Origin: Priapulus caudatus | Lineage: Eukaryota; Priapulida; Priapulimorpha; Priapulimorphida; Priapulidae | Assembly (NCBI RefSeq): GCF_000485595.1 | Contig: NW_014578316.1 | Coordinates: forward strand, 29,864-58,846 | Direction of reading: 5' to 3' | Length of the DNA: 28,983 nucleotides | In this document: piece after piece, positions 9,191 to 19,978 of the stretch | How the letters are laid out: each line of letters opens with the position of its first letter | How positions within the stretch are numbered: position 1 is the stretch's first letter | Notes under the pieces: generated by a model | What the model saw: the letters and a program-made list of their open reading frames with translations, nothing else | The model's database searches: none | Told to the model about the DNA's origin: nothing | Translations under genes and position numbers: made by a program

Positions 9191-10167
9191 AGGAATGGAC
9201 CAACAATTTTCTATATTGTATAGTATATATAATTAAGTTCTACTCAACTATCAGTTGTGACGGAAGGATGACGATTAGAGGGAAAAATTAAATATATAAT
9301 AATATTTCAGCATAGAGACTCACTCAGTCACAGACGTAACGTTGGGCAGTGTAAAACAAGATCTCACCACGTTAAAATAATTCTCAATATCAGATATATA
9401 ATCACAAATCAAACATGTAAAATTGTGGAATGTTGGTTTAGCTTAGCTGTACTCTCCCTGGCGGCAACGAGTATGAAACTGCCTCATCGTGAACACGGCT
9501 ATCTTTCCATATTTACTGTAGCATGGTGACGTAAAAGTAGATGACTTGGTGGGTATGTAGTTAAACCAACCGCTTCGCATCCTAGGCTGAGTGAGACCGC
9601 TTCACATCCCGTAAAAGTACACGTTTCTCAAGTATAAACGCCCTAATTAAGTAGATTTTTCTCCTTATGTCCACCCGCACTCATTTTACGATCAGATCGA
9701 CTCAGTCGCGACAATTGATGCTTCTAAATTTACTGTAATATTATTAATGTACTTCAAGCAAAAATGCATGTTCGTTAAACGTGTCAGTGAGCCGTGAACT
9801 TGGCTTGGCGTAATGCATGATTCCTATTCCACTAGTTTACTGTAAGTCAATGTGTAAATATCAAGTTTGGTGGATCTCAACCGATTATCGAAATAGAATA
9901 TATCGAGAAAAACGAAGCACCGGTGACTCTTAAAGTAATGAGTGGTTATTTTCACCACATGCGACTTATGTTATCAACTGGCTTCTACGATTTGTGTTTT
10001 AATGGATACGAAAATAGTATTTAGACATGTGTTTAGAACATGCGTTGTGTATTATTTATGTATATCCGATTGAGCGACAACGTCTTACTGTCCATACAAT
10101 ATTAGTCGTTCGGTTGAAGTATTGTGTTGATAACCATGTGCGGGTTAGTACGCGTATGTGTAAATAT
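9191..10167. other. intergenic, nothing recognised
   Basis: No exon with supported splice sites, no RNA gene and no clear repeat was seen on either strand. Base composition is AT-leaning throughout. Confidence 0.6.
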
Positions 10168-10797
10168 AATGTTTGTGGATACACTTTTGTATGTGAACTT
10201 CTCTCACTAGCGCCTACCAGCGGGAAAACAATGTGGAAATAATTTCACATAACGTTGCGGGGAATTGGGCCATTAAACCGACTGGGCGCCATTTCATTGC
10301 TAGCTCGAAACATAGAGGTAGACATTTCCCACATGACACTGCTCGTAAGTATAAGTGTCCACTCATTTAAGTGTAGAAATTCCAAGAAAATAATCAGCCT
10401 GTTCTGCTTGCATCTATGACAAATACGACATACCCATATACGCTCTTCTATATGACACTGTTTGTCATAGGAAGATTCTTCCTATGACAAATATTTCTGT
10501 ATGTGTTGTGCGCATCATAGGAGTTTACGCTATTATGAACGTAAGTAGTGAATTTCAGCTGTAAAGCGGAACAAAGTTGACTCGCCAATATTTGGCATAG
10601 GAAGAATCTTCCTATGACAAATAGTGTCACAGGAGAGCGCATATGTGTATGTCGTATTTGTCATAGATGCAAGCAGAACATGTTGAAATAATACATATTT
10701 ATTTTGGGATACATTATAGGACGCGACTAACGCCTGCGAACGACAATAAAAAGTGTAACTAGTTTTACTAGACGGTGCGGGAAATTGGGACATTGTG
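10168..10797. mobile_element. putative non-autonomous element with nested repeats
   Basis: The ends at about 10168-10280 and 10700-10797 share a diverged direct repeat: CTAGCGCCT versus CTAACGCCT, and TGCGGGGAATTGGGCCATT versus TGCGGGAAATTGGGACATT. Between them lies a long inverted repeat (10400-10681). There is no transposase coding capacity. A MITE-like or composite repeat is the simplest reading; no family is recognised. Confidence 0.5.
10400..10681. repeat. long inverted repeat with arms of about 95 bases
   Basis: The left arm (about 10400-10495) starts TGTTCTGCTTGCATCTATGA. The right arm (about 10587-10681) is its reverse complement with a few mismatches. The spacer is about 90 bases. 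Each arm also contains its own palindrome, TTTGTCATAGGAAGA then its reverse complement around one base (10461-10491), and the corresponding copy at 10591-10621 with two changes. Confidence 0.85.
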
Positions 10798-10923
10798 GAA
10801 AAATTGACGACTGATACTTATTAAAGTGAGACACTGAATTGAACACGTCGCATCAAACATATCGAGCGCAAGTGCGATCTTCTTTAAATATGTGACTCCA
10901 ACGAAATATTTCGTTGAGAAATA

Positions 10924-10963
10924 CCAATCACGTGCGCGGATCCGCCAATCACGTGCGCGCATC
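10924..10963. repeat. duplicated CCAATCACGTGCGCG motif
   Basis: Two copies of CCAATCACGTGCGCG lie 21 bases apart. Each contains an E-box CACGTG and an overlapping CCAAT. It may be regulatory, but no adjacent transcription start is evident. Confidence 0.5.
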
Positions 10964-11524
10964 CTCCTCTCCTGAAAGTTACTATAGCATAAAGAATTGT
11001 ACTAAAACTGGGCGCCTGAACAATAAATAAACTGACATATATATATTTCGTTACACACCGAACAAATGAAACTTTATAGTGTATATACTTTGATGTGATA
11101 GCAAATAATTAGCCAATACAGAAATACTGAGAATGAAAACGTTGTCTTTAATTGAAACACGAGAAGCGGTTTCCCATTCAGTGCGAAACCCGGTGAAACG
11201 AATACTAACAGTAAAGGCACGGAGGCATACGTAATGTGATACATGCTCACCTGACGATAAAGGCGTATTCGTGCTCCTACCTGGATGAAGAAGCCACAAT
11301 CCAGCTCATCTTAAACTTGCTCCCATCTACTCGATATCACGGGGCTGTGTAGGCGGACCTTCACATAACGTGAACCAATACCCGCGTAGAATAGCTGCAG
11401 TGACGCAGTAAGTGTTCACCGTGTCGGCCCGTACACGTGCTCAATCACGTGGACAGGTCGCCATCTGCGATGCCGCATTCATGCCCTTAACAAACACTAT
11501 GGGAATTAATCAATGGTTATAAGC
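10964..11524. other. intergenic, nothing recognised
   Basis: Minus-strand open frames here are short and unrelated to any family I know. No splice-supported exon was found. Confidence 0.5.
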
Positions 11525-11557
11525 ATACATACATACATACATACATACATACATACA

Positions 11558-11615
<58 letters not shown>

Positions 11616-11641
11616 CATACATACATACATACATACATACA

Positions 11642-11673
<32 letters not shown>
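11525..11673. repeat. CATA tetranucleotide array
   Basis: About 37 near-perfect CATA units with two short TA interruptions. It is the same tetranucleotide as the large array at 13170-16415, but in the opposite orientation, and far cleaner. Confidence 0.95.
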
Positions 11674-11675
<2 letters not shown>

Positions 11676-12222
11676 CCGCATAATCCATTATTCCTATGAA
11701 GCAGGTAACGTACAACATGCAAATGCCATCAAACGCCGTCACCGACTACGTAGAAATAAGCTTTGCTACCGCCACACAATGGTCATCCCTTGTCATACAG
11801 GTTTTCATATGCATCTTTCTAACAATATTTACATATATATAACTATATCTACTATATAATAGTAGAAAGAGCCGAAGTGTCGTTTTCCGTATCTCCTCCG
11901 AAACCGTGCCGCGTGTGCTCGCGCAAATCGAGCTGGGGCCCCTCTTCTGGGCGTCGCGAATACATTCCGCTACGTTAGAACGCGATTTTTCCATCGTAAA
12001 GTGACCTTTGGAAGCAATTTTCTAAAAAGTTATGTGCCGCGACGAAACTTCGGCATTCAGCGAACCCGCACCAACTTTAAGATCGCCAAATCCGCATGCG
12101 CACACACGCAACGCCCAAAGCCATTGCGGCGGCGGTGTATAACAACAACCAAGCACTGCCGCGCACGAGCTGTGAGGCGAAATTTAAGAGAAACCCCAAC
12201 GAGTGACGGCTGCAGTTGTATG
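11674..12222. other. intergenic unique sequence
   Basis: GC content rises to the right. No supported gene was found. The segment 12085-12222 has a degraded second copy near 12970-13105. Confidence 0.5.
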
Positions 12223-12226
12223 TGTG

Positions 12227-12267
<41 letters not shown>

Positions 12268-12437
12268 GTGGCGTGTGTGCGTGCGTGCGTGTGTGCGTGT
12301 GCTGTGCGCGTGCTGTATGTGTGTGGCGCGCCGGTGTGTGTGTAAATGTAGTTTGTCTGTGCGTGGGTGCGCGTGTGATTGTGCGTGCGCATGCCCGTAT
12401 GTGGTGAATACGGTGCGTGCGTGCGTACGCGCATGTG
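12223..12437. repeat. TG/GTGC compound microsatellite
   Basis: A pure GT run is followed by GTGC-rich imperfect repeat. Open frames over it encode only Cys-Val or His-Thr repeats and are not genes. Confidence 0.95.
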
Positions 12438-12650
12438 TGCAAACATTTGACAACGGGAGGTAATAACCGTGCCCGCGCTTACCCGGCTCCCAATGCTCTG
12501 ACAATTTTTTAGACGCCGTTCGATTGTCTAAGAAGCACACACACCACACATATGTACCATAATTTTTTGAATTGTGTTAAAACTATTAATGTGTTTCTCA
12601 CGGGTTTTAAATGATAATATAGCTATACTAAACACTCGTTGTTCCAGGTA

Positions 12651-12985
12651 CCTCAGCCACATACCACCACCCCACATCACCCACCACCCACCCCCCCCCC
12701 GCACACGGAGACGGCCCGCATAGTTATCCTCCCAAGACACCTGCCGACACGGGGGCTTTCACCACCCTGCCACCACCACCGTACAACACTAGCCACAGCC
12801 ACCACTACCCAACCCGCCACACCACCACCCCCCCCAGCCACCCACCGCACACCGCCCCCCCCCCCCCGCCGGCCGCGGGCCGCCCCCGCAGCCCCACCTC
12901 CCCGACGGACACGAACGCCCTCAGACACCCCGCGGCACGCACGGCACCACGCGACACCGCACCAGACCGCACGACACGCAAAGAC
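12651..12985. repeat. C/A-rich low-complexity sequence
   Basis: CCACC, CCCC and CGCAC runs show very strong strand asymmetry and long C homopolymers (for example around 12857). The opposite strand is G-rich and could form quadruplexes. The irregular texture also fits raw long-read error. Open frames are proline- or glycine-rich artefacts. Confidence 0.75.
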
Positions 12986-13165
12986 ATTCGCGGCCTGCGC
13001 GTAATATAAACAGCCAATTCACTGGCCGGGGCCACCCCCAGCCTGTGAGCGGAAAAATTAAGGACAACCCCCAACGAGAAGCGCTTCAGCTTGTGTGCTA
13101 TCGTGTATGTGTGTGTGCGTCGTGTGCGGTGCGTGATGCCGTGCGCGCTCGCGCGTCGTCCCGTG
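12970..13165. repeat. error-rich second copy of 12085-12300
   Basis: Blocks align in the same order as upstream: ACACGCAAAGACATTCGCGG versus ACACGCAACGCCCAAAGCCA, CTGTGAGCGGAAAAATTAAG versus CTGTGAGGCGAAATTTAAG, and AACCCCCAACGAG versus AACCCCAACGAG. A TG tract follows in both. The differences are mostly single-base insertions and deletions. Confidence 0.65.
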
Positions 13166-16100
13166 TCGTATGTATGTATGTATTATTGATGTAATGTATG
13201 TTATGTATGCTTGTATGTAATGTATTATGTATGTATGTATCGTAGTATGTAGTATGTGTAATGATGTATGTATGTATGTATGTAATGTATGTATGTATCT
13301 ATGTATGTTGTATGTATGTATGTATGTATGCTCATGTATTATGTATGTATGTATGTAGTATGTATTATGTATGTATGTATGTATCTATGTATGGTATGTA
13401 TGTATGTATGTATGTATTTTGTATGATGTCTGTATGTATTGTATGTATGTATGTATGTATTAGTATGTATTATGTAATGTAGTATGTGATTATGTAATGT
13501 AATTATGTATGTATGTATGTAGTAATGTTGATGTATGTATCGTGCTATGTATGTATGTATGTATGTATGTATGTATGTCATGTATGTATTAGTATGTCAT
13601 GATGTATGTATGTGATGTAGTATGATGTATGTATGTATTATGGTGAGTATGTATGTATGTATGTATGTAGTACGTATGTAATGTATTTGTATGATGTATG
13701 TATGTATGTTGTATCTAGTTGCGTATGTACTTCGTATGTTATGATGTAAATGTTGTATGTATGTATGTATGTATGTATGATGTAGTATGTATGTCATATC
13801 GTATGTATGTATGTAGTATGTATGTAGTTAACATGTCTTAGTTATGTATGTATTCTGATGTATGTAGCTATGTTGTATGTATGTAGTATTATGTATGTTT
13901 ATGTATGTAGTCATGTATGTTATGATGTATGTATGTATGCTATGTATGTATGTATGTACTGTAGTCATGTATGTAATGTATGTATGTATATATGTATGTA
14001 TGTGTATGTATGTATGTATGTATGTTGAGCTATGTATGTATTAGTATGTAGTATGTATGTATGTACTGTATGTGTATGTTATGTATGTATGTATTACATG
14101 TATTATGTAGATTATGTATGTACATGTATGTATGTAGTATGTATGTATGTCTGTAGTATGTATGCTATTATGTATGTGTATGTATGTATGTTATGCTATG
14201 TATGTATGCTTATGCTATGTATCGCTATGTATCGTACTGTATGTATTTGTAGTATCTATGTATCCGTATGTCTATGCTCATGTACTGTTATGAGTGCTAT
14301 GTATGTATGATGTATGCTATTGTACTGATGTATGGATGTATGTAGTATGTATGTAGTGTATTATGATGTATGTCTGATGTATCGTATGTATGTATGTATC
14401 GTATGTAGCTATGTATGTATGGTATGTAGTATGGTATGTATGTATGTATGTATGTATGTATGTATGTATGTATGTAGTTTATGTATGATGTATGTTATGT
14501 ATGTAGCTATATGTAGTTATATGTAGTGTAAGTAGATATCGTATGTATGTATGTATGTATGTTGTATGTATTATGCTATGTACTGTACATGTATTATGTA
14601 TGTATGTATGTACGTATGTATGTAGTATTATGCTAGATGTATGGATTATGTATGTATGATGTCATGTATGTATGTATGTATATGTATGTATGGTATGTAT
14701 AGTATGTATGTATATGTAGTATGTATGTATATGTATGTATGTATGCTATGTGATGTATGTATGCTAATGTATGTATGTATTGTATGTATGTATGTAGTAT
14801 GTATGATAGTGTATGTTAGCTTGATGTATGTCTGATATGTAATGTATGTATGTATGTGATTTGTATGTATGTATGTATTATGTAATGTATGTATGTATAG
14901 TATGCTAGTATGTAGTATGCTATGTATGTAGTATGTATGTATGTAGTATGTACGTATGTATGCTATGTATGTATCTAGTATGTATGTATTATGCTATGTA
15001 TGTATGTATGTATGTATGTATGTATGTTGTATGTATGTAAATGTATGGTAAATATGTTGTAGTATGAAATGTATGTTGTANNNNNNNNNNNNNNNNNNNN
15101 NNNNNNNNNNNNNNNNNNNNNNNNNNNNNNNNNNNNNNNNNNNNNNNNNNNNNNNNNNNNNNNNNNNNNNNNNNNNNNNNNNNNNNNNNNNNNNNNNNNN
15201 NNNNNNNNNNNNNNNNNNNNNNNNNNNNNNNNNNNNNNNNNNNNNNNNNNNNNNNNNNNNNNNNNNNNNNNNNNNNNNNNNNNNNNNNNNNTACTGGTAG
15301 GTAGTATGTATTTATGATAGTATGTATGTATGCTATGTATGTATGTATGTACTGTAAGTATGTATGTATGTATGTATGTATGTATGATATGTATGTATGG
15401 ATGTATTATGTATGTATGTATGTATGTAGTGTAGGTATGTATGTATGTAGTATGTAGTATGTATGTATGTATGTATGTATGTTATGTATGTATGTATGTA
15501 ATGTATGTATGTAATTATGTATGTACTGTATGTATGTAGTATGTATGTATGTTATGTGTATGTATGCTATTATGTTATGTATGTATTATGTTATGTATGT
15601 ATGTATGCTATGTATGTATGTATGTATAAGTATGTATGTATGTACTGTATGTATGCTATGTATGTATGTATGCTATGTATGTATGTATGTATGCTATGTA
15701 GCGATGTATGATTATGTAGTATGTATGTATGTATGTATGATGTATGTATGTATGCTATGTATTATTATGTATGTAGTGTAGCTATGTAGTATGTATGTAT
15801 GTATGGTATGTATGTATGTATGTATGTATGTATGTATGTATGTATGTAGTATTTATGTATGTATGTATGTTATGTATGTATGCTATATTGTAGGTTTATG
15901 TATGTAATGTATGATATGTATGTATGTATGTATGTATGTTGTACGTTATGTATGCTATGTACTGTACATGTATGTATGTATGTATGTATGTACGTATGTA
16001 TGTAGTATTTATGCTATGTATGCTATGGATTATGTATGTATGCTATGTCATGTATGTATGTATGTAGTATGCTATGTATGGAGTATTGTATATGTATGTA

Positions 16101-16415
16101 TGTAGTATGTATGTATGTATGTATGTAGTATGTATGTATTATGCTATGTATGTATGTATGCTAATGTATGTATGTATGTATGTATGTATGTAGTACTGTA
16201 TGATATGTATGTATGATGTATGTATGATATGTATGTATGTATGTATGTATGATGTATGTATGTATGTATGTTATGTATCGTATGTATAGTATGCTAGTAT
16301 GTATGTATGCTATGTATGTAGTATGTATGTATGTAGTATGTACTGTATGTAATGCTATGTATGTATGTTAGTATGTATGTATTATGCTATGTATGTATGT
16401 ATGTATGTATGGATG
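13166..16415. repeat. degenerate TATG array of about 3.2 kb, with gap
   Basis: The sequence is almost entirely TATG units broken every few units by one- or two-base insertions or deletions (GCTATG, AGTATG, TATTATG). Open frames on both strands encode only Met-Tyr-Val-Cys or Thr-Tyr-Ile-His repeats and are not genes. The indel texture is that of uncorrected long-read sequence. Confidence 0.95.
15081..15291. other. assembly gap (211 N)
   Basis: A run of N inside the TATG array. Its true length and content are unknown. Confidence 1.
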
Positions 16416-16481
16416 TTATCCCTACGCCATCCTATAATCAGACCCCACTCAAATCGTCTGCGAGGACGCGGTAATAGGCCT

Positions 16482-16510
16482 AGTATATATATATATATAT
16501 ATATATATAA
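16482..16510. repeat. TA dinucleotide run
   Basis: A short pure TA tract shortly after the end of the TATG array, where normal-looking unique sequence resumes. Confidence 0.9.
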
Positions 16511-17533
16511 ATATTGCGGAACATTTTCGGATATTCCAAAAACCTTGCAAATTTCCCTCTAAGTGCAAGTGTAACGTGGTGATTAGTTGGCAATGTATTT
16601 TATAATGCATCGCTTAGATACGTACAAGTACACGACTATTCTGTATAGCTACCACGCTCCCAGGTTTGGAGATAAATTACTGGGCTTTGCGGGACCTAAG
16701 CTCGGCCATATAGGGTTTTATGCTACAATAATTATAGATATCAAGTATAGGGTCGCAACCTCTAGGGTTGGAATGGACAGCTGCACTCTATATTTTGTTA
16801 AATGCATCGCAAGTTTAGATGGCCCTGAAATAAACGTAATACGTAATAGGTAAATGTATCACATCAGTCTAATGTCATCCTAGATGTCATTTCCTAGCTT
16901 AGACCGTGACAAAGAATATTCAATTATCACCACGCAGTTGGTTTGCGAAACTATGCACCCCAATAGGAATGTGTTCGGGCTATGACTCAGCTACCCCACT
17001 GTTTCACTTTAAAAATTTCCAATGTCAAATCCTCCAGGATGCTCGATCTATACTGTGGAATAGTTTAAAAAAAATCTAAATAAAAAGGTTAAAATAGTAA
17101 AAGATTTAATTGATTATCGAAAATAGTTATAATAGAAATTCTTATAGGTATATCTCTACGTGAGATTGGAAAGCGGATCATCAGCGACAATGTGTCGACA
17201 TGGCAAGAGTTGAATAAGATTAGATATTAAGTTATGAAGCTACATTATTTATTCACGAAATAGAACCGCAGCTGCATCATAAATAATAGATTGCCAAGAG
17301 GCTACACGCTCTCCCAGCTGTCATCTTGTTATTGCTTTCTTCTCCTTTCTCGCTGCAATCATAACAAATCTACGTGCATCGCAATCATTTCAACATGGTG
17401 ACAATTTTCGAGGGCGTCCGATGCGACCGCTGTGTATAATGAATCGTTGTCGGCGTCGTTTATTGCTACTCACACACCTCATTAGTGGGTAATAATAGCT
17501 AATCACACCGACAACAGGTGCGGCCAGTGCGTG
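16511..17533. other. intergenic, upstream of gene 2
   Basis: An 88-codon open frame (16587-16853) has no recognised family and no splice or promoter support. Nothing else stands out until the repeated motif at 17534. Confidence 0.5.
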
Positions 17534-17597
17534 CACACCAAAGGAAAACGCTTCCTCACACCAAAGGAAAGGAGGTTAACTCACACAAAAGGAAAAC
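17534..17597 (+). promoter_or_regulatory. three copies of CACACCAAAGGAAA
   Basis: Copies start at 17534, 17557 and 17582 (the last reads CACACAAAAGGAAA), spaced 23 and 25 bases, about 200 bases before the candidate TATA box of gene 2. Regular spacing upstream of a gene suggests a transcription-factor cluster. The core resembles CCAAAGG; the factor is not identified. Confidence 0.4.
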
Positions 17598-17751
17598 CGA
17601 GACATCATCGTCGTACGCGTGATTGCTTGCGACGGCAGTTATACATAATGCATAAACATCGCGTATGATTCGAAGACGAATTAACACCGCATCGAACGTT
17701 AGTGATAATTACATACGAGTCGCATCTAATTTTTACATGTCATGCATTAGC

Positions 17752-17759
17752 TATTTAAG
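17752..17759 (+). promoter_or_regulatory. candidate TATA box TATTTAAG
   Basis: TATTTAAG lies about 30 bases before CGCATTCGC (17782-17790), a possible initiator with A at 17785. This would give a 5' UTR of about 207 bases before the ATG at 17992. Placement is inferred from spacing only. Confidence 0.4.
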
Positions 17760-17784
17760 ATCGCGCAGCTGAATCTTGTCCCGC

Positions 17785-17991
17785 ATTCGCAACTGCCCGT
17801 CTTTAGGGCTTAGAGCTACTGAAAGAAGCTCACTGGCAGTGGTGCAATACCGAAGACTTATTTAAGAAGACACTGACGTCCCGCTGTGACGGTTGCGATC
17901 TAGAGACAATTGCAAAGATCAACGCAAGTAGGACAAGCAGATACGGGGATCACGAGTGGAGTAGTAGCTAAGGACGCGTCCGCCTGAGGCG
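17785..17991 (+). other. probable 5' UTR of gene 2
   Basis: This is the sequence between the candidate initiator and the start codon. Two in-frame TAG codons at 17962-17967 show that the ATG at 17992 is the first in-frame start after a stop. Confidence 0.4.
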
Positions 17992-18053
17992 ATGGCGCCA
18001 CCTATTGCCATCATAGTTGCAGCGGTCGTGCTTGCAGGTCTACCTTACACGAG
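17992..18053 (+). CDS. gene 2 exon 1: start codon and signal peptide
   Basis: The ATG (context GGCGATGG, G at +4) is followed by a hydrophobic core IAIIVAAVVLAGL. The donor is GTGAGT after two bases of a codon. Joined to exon 2 the signal peptide would end TSA, a good cleavage site. Upstream in-frame TAG codons support this start. Confidence 0.85.
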
Positions 18054-19858
18054 GTGAGTTAAATTGACTACGTCACGAATTTTCTATGGTGTATATTTGT
18101 AAAAATTTGGTTGTCATTGTTTTACAGTAAAAGTAAGTACTAACGGGACTAAATGCATCGTCAAAGTCTTACCTGATAAGATTGTTTCTCAACTAGTTAA
18201 AAATAAAAACCTGGACGATTTGATATTATGATCCTGACATTAATTACTTGCTATGGACTATGTATGAGTCACGAGTGTATGTTTACATCGAACAATATAG
18301 TAAAATAGGAAGTATAATGCAGCAATTTAACTATAAAAAGTGAACAGAATTACTTGCATTTTGTTGGGGATTTTTTTTTACTTTTACTATTTACGGGGAC
18401 GTATTCACTTTAACTCTCTCAATACCGTTACACTCGCGTTATCGTTTGCTAGGTTAAGTTACAGTGTCTTGTTTAAAGTTACGACGGTAGAAAACACTTT
18501 CTGTCGTAGTCTATTGCTACATCGTCATCGGTACAAAATTATCGAGTAACATTTAGGTAATCTATGAAATACAATATTAAAAATCTAAAATAATAATAAA
18601 CACTAAACAAACAATAATAATAAAAACAGCGATGGTCCTGCTTTAACATAAATAAAGCTCTATAGCTGAGATTGCCATTCAGGGTTCATGTCACTTCAAT
18701 TGCACACTGACGCTATTCATGGGTTTTATCATCCATATTATAAAAATCCTATATTTAACGTAGACAATAATATGACTGTTATGTTTGTACCAAATAATAA
18801 CATGATATGTTATGGGATAGCTGGTCCGTACTGTGCAAGCAGGGTCTTTTGTAGCTAACAACAGTTGTCACGCAGACGGCATTTCATTGTTGTGAAGGTA
18901 GGCATACTTTAGCTCGGAATGATCAATTTAACTCACAGCAGCAGATAGCAGCAGGATCATGACAATATTTTACTATATTAATTGCATTCGCATAAAGCAA
19001 AATACGGAAATTATTGTGCAAGTTTTGTTTCGTAATGAGTTTACTACCCACGGCATGGTAATATCATATATTATATGCAGTCATTGTGCTACCAATCATC
19101 GATTTAATTCCTTGACAGAATTGTTTAAAATTTGTTATATTATGCCCCCCCTCCCCCGATTAGCCTAATTCCATATTTTTCTGCTTTTTTCATATTTCCT
19201 CATTGTTTGTACCATCGTGAAAGATGCTCAGGTAGAAAACATGGCGGCCGTCACGTGACGATGACCCGCCGCGTATCTCCCGGGATAGAATTTTATACCC
19301 GCCGCGTTTCCAGACACACCTACCGGCTATAAGCCAGTAATAATCAACTGCCCACTTAAGATAGGCGTTCCAGGTTTAGCAAGCAATCTTCGTATATCAC
19401 AAACAACTGGTTCATTGCTAGGCGACCCCGATACTGAGCGCGTTATCCACGCGTCTGGTGCAAGAACACACCTGTTATGACCGCGAGTGCCATAATTGCC
19501 GATGAAAGAGCACCACCGAGAAAGACGATAAACCTACGAATTAAATGTTTTTTTCCACGGTTTCAGCGCTACGATATGCAGCATAACCAATACCTCTACG
19601 TTGGTGGAAGTGACGGGGTCGGAAACGACAGGAGCTTGCTCGCAAATCAACACGAGTATCAGCGCTGAGCTGTTATGGCAGCTCAACGTGCTACCAGAGG
19701 ACGAAGCTCGGTGGACAGCCGACATAGACAGCGGTGCAGTCACCACGTGCCCACTGATCATGTAAGTGCTGATAAACAAATATGTAAGAAATCACGCAAT
19801 TTATTTATGGAAAAAGAGTTCACAAGAGAGCGAGAGGGCGGCGAACAGAAAAAGATAA

Positions 19859-19917
<59 letters not shown>

Positions 19918-19942
19918 AGAGATGGAGAGAGAGAGAGAAGGG

Positions 19943-19978
<36 letters not shown>

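Noticed and set aside
12001-12549. Several open frames on both strands encoding Cys-Val or His-Thr repeats
   Set aside because: They are translations of the TG/GTGC microsatellite and have no independent coding signal.
12639-13074. Proline-rich and glycine-rich open frames
   Set aside because: They arise from C-rich low-complexity, probably error-rich sequence, with no domain or splice support.
13261-16105. Open frames rich in Met, Tyr, Val and Cys or in Thr, Tyr, Ile and His
   Set aside because: They follow from TATG repeats read in different frames. The tract is degenerate repeat with a gap.
16587-16853. 88-codon plus-strand frame
   Set aside because: No family resemblance, no splice or promoter context and AT-rich composition, so it is treated as chance.
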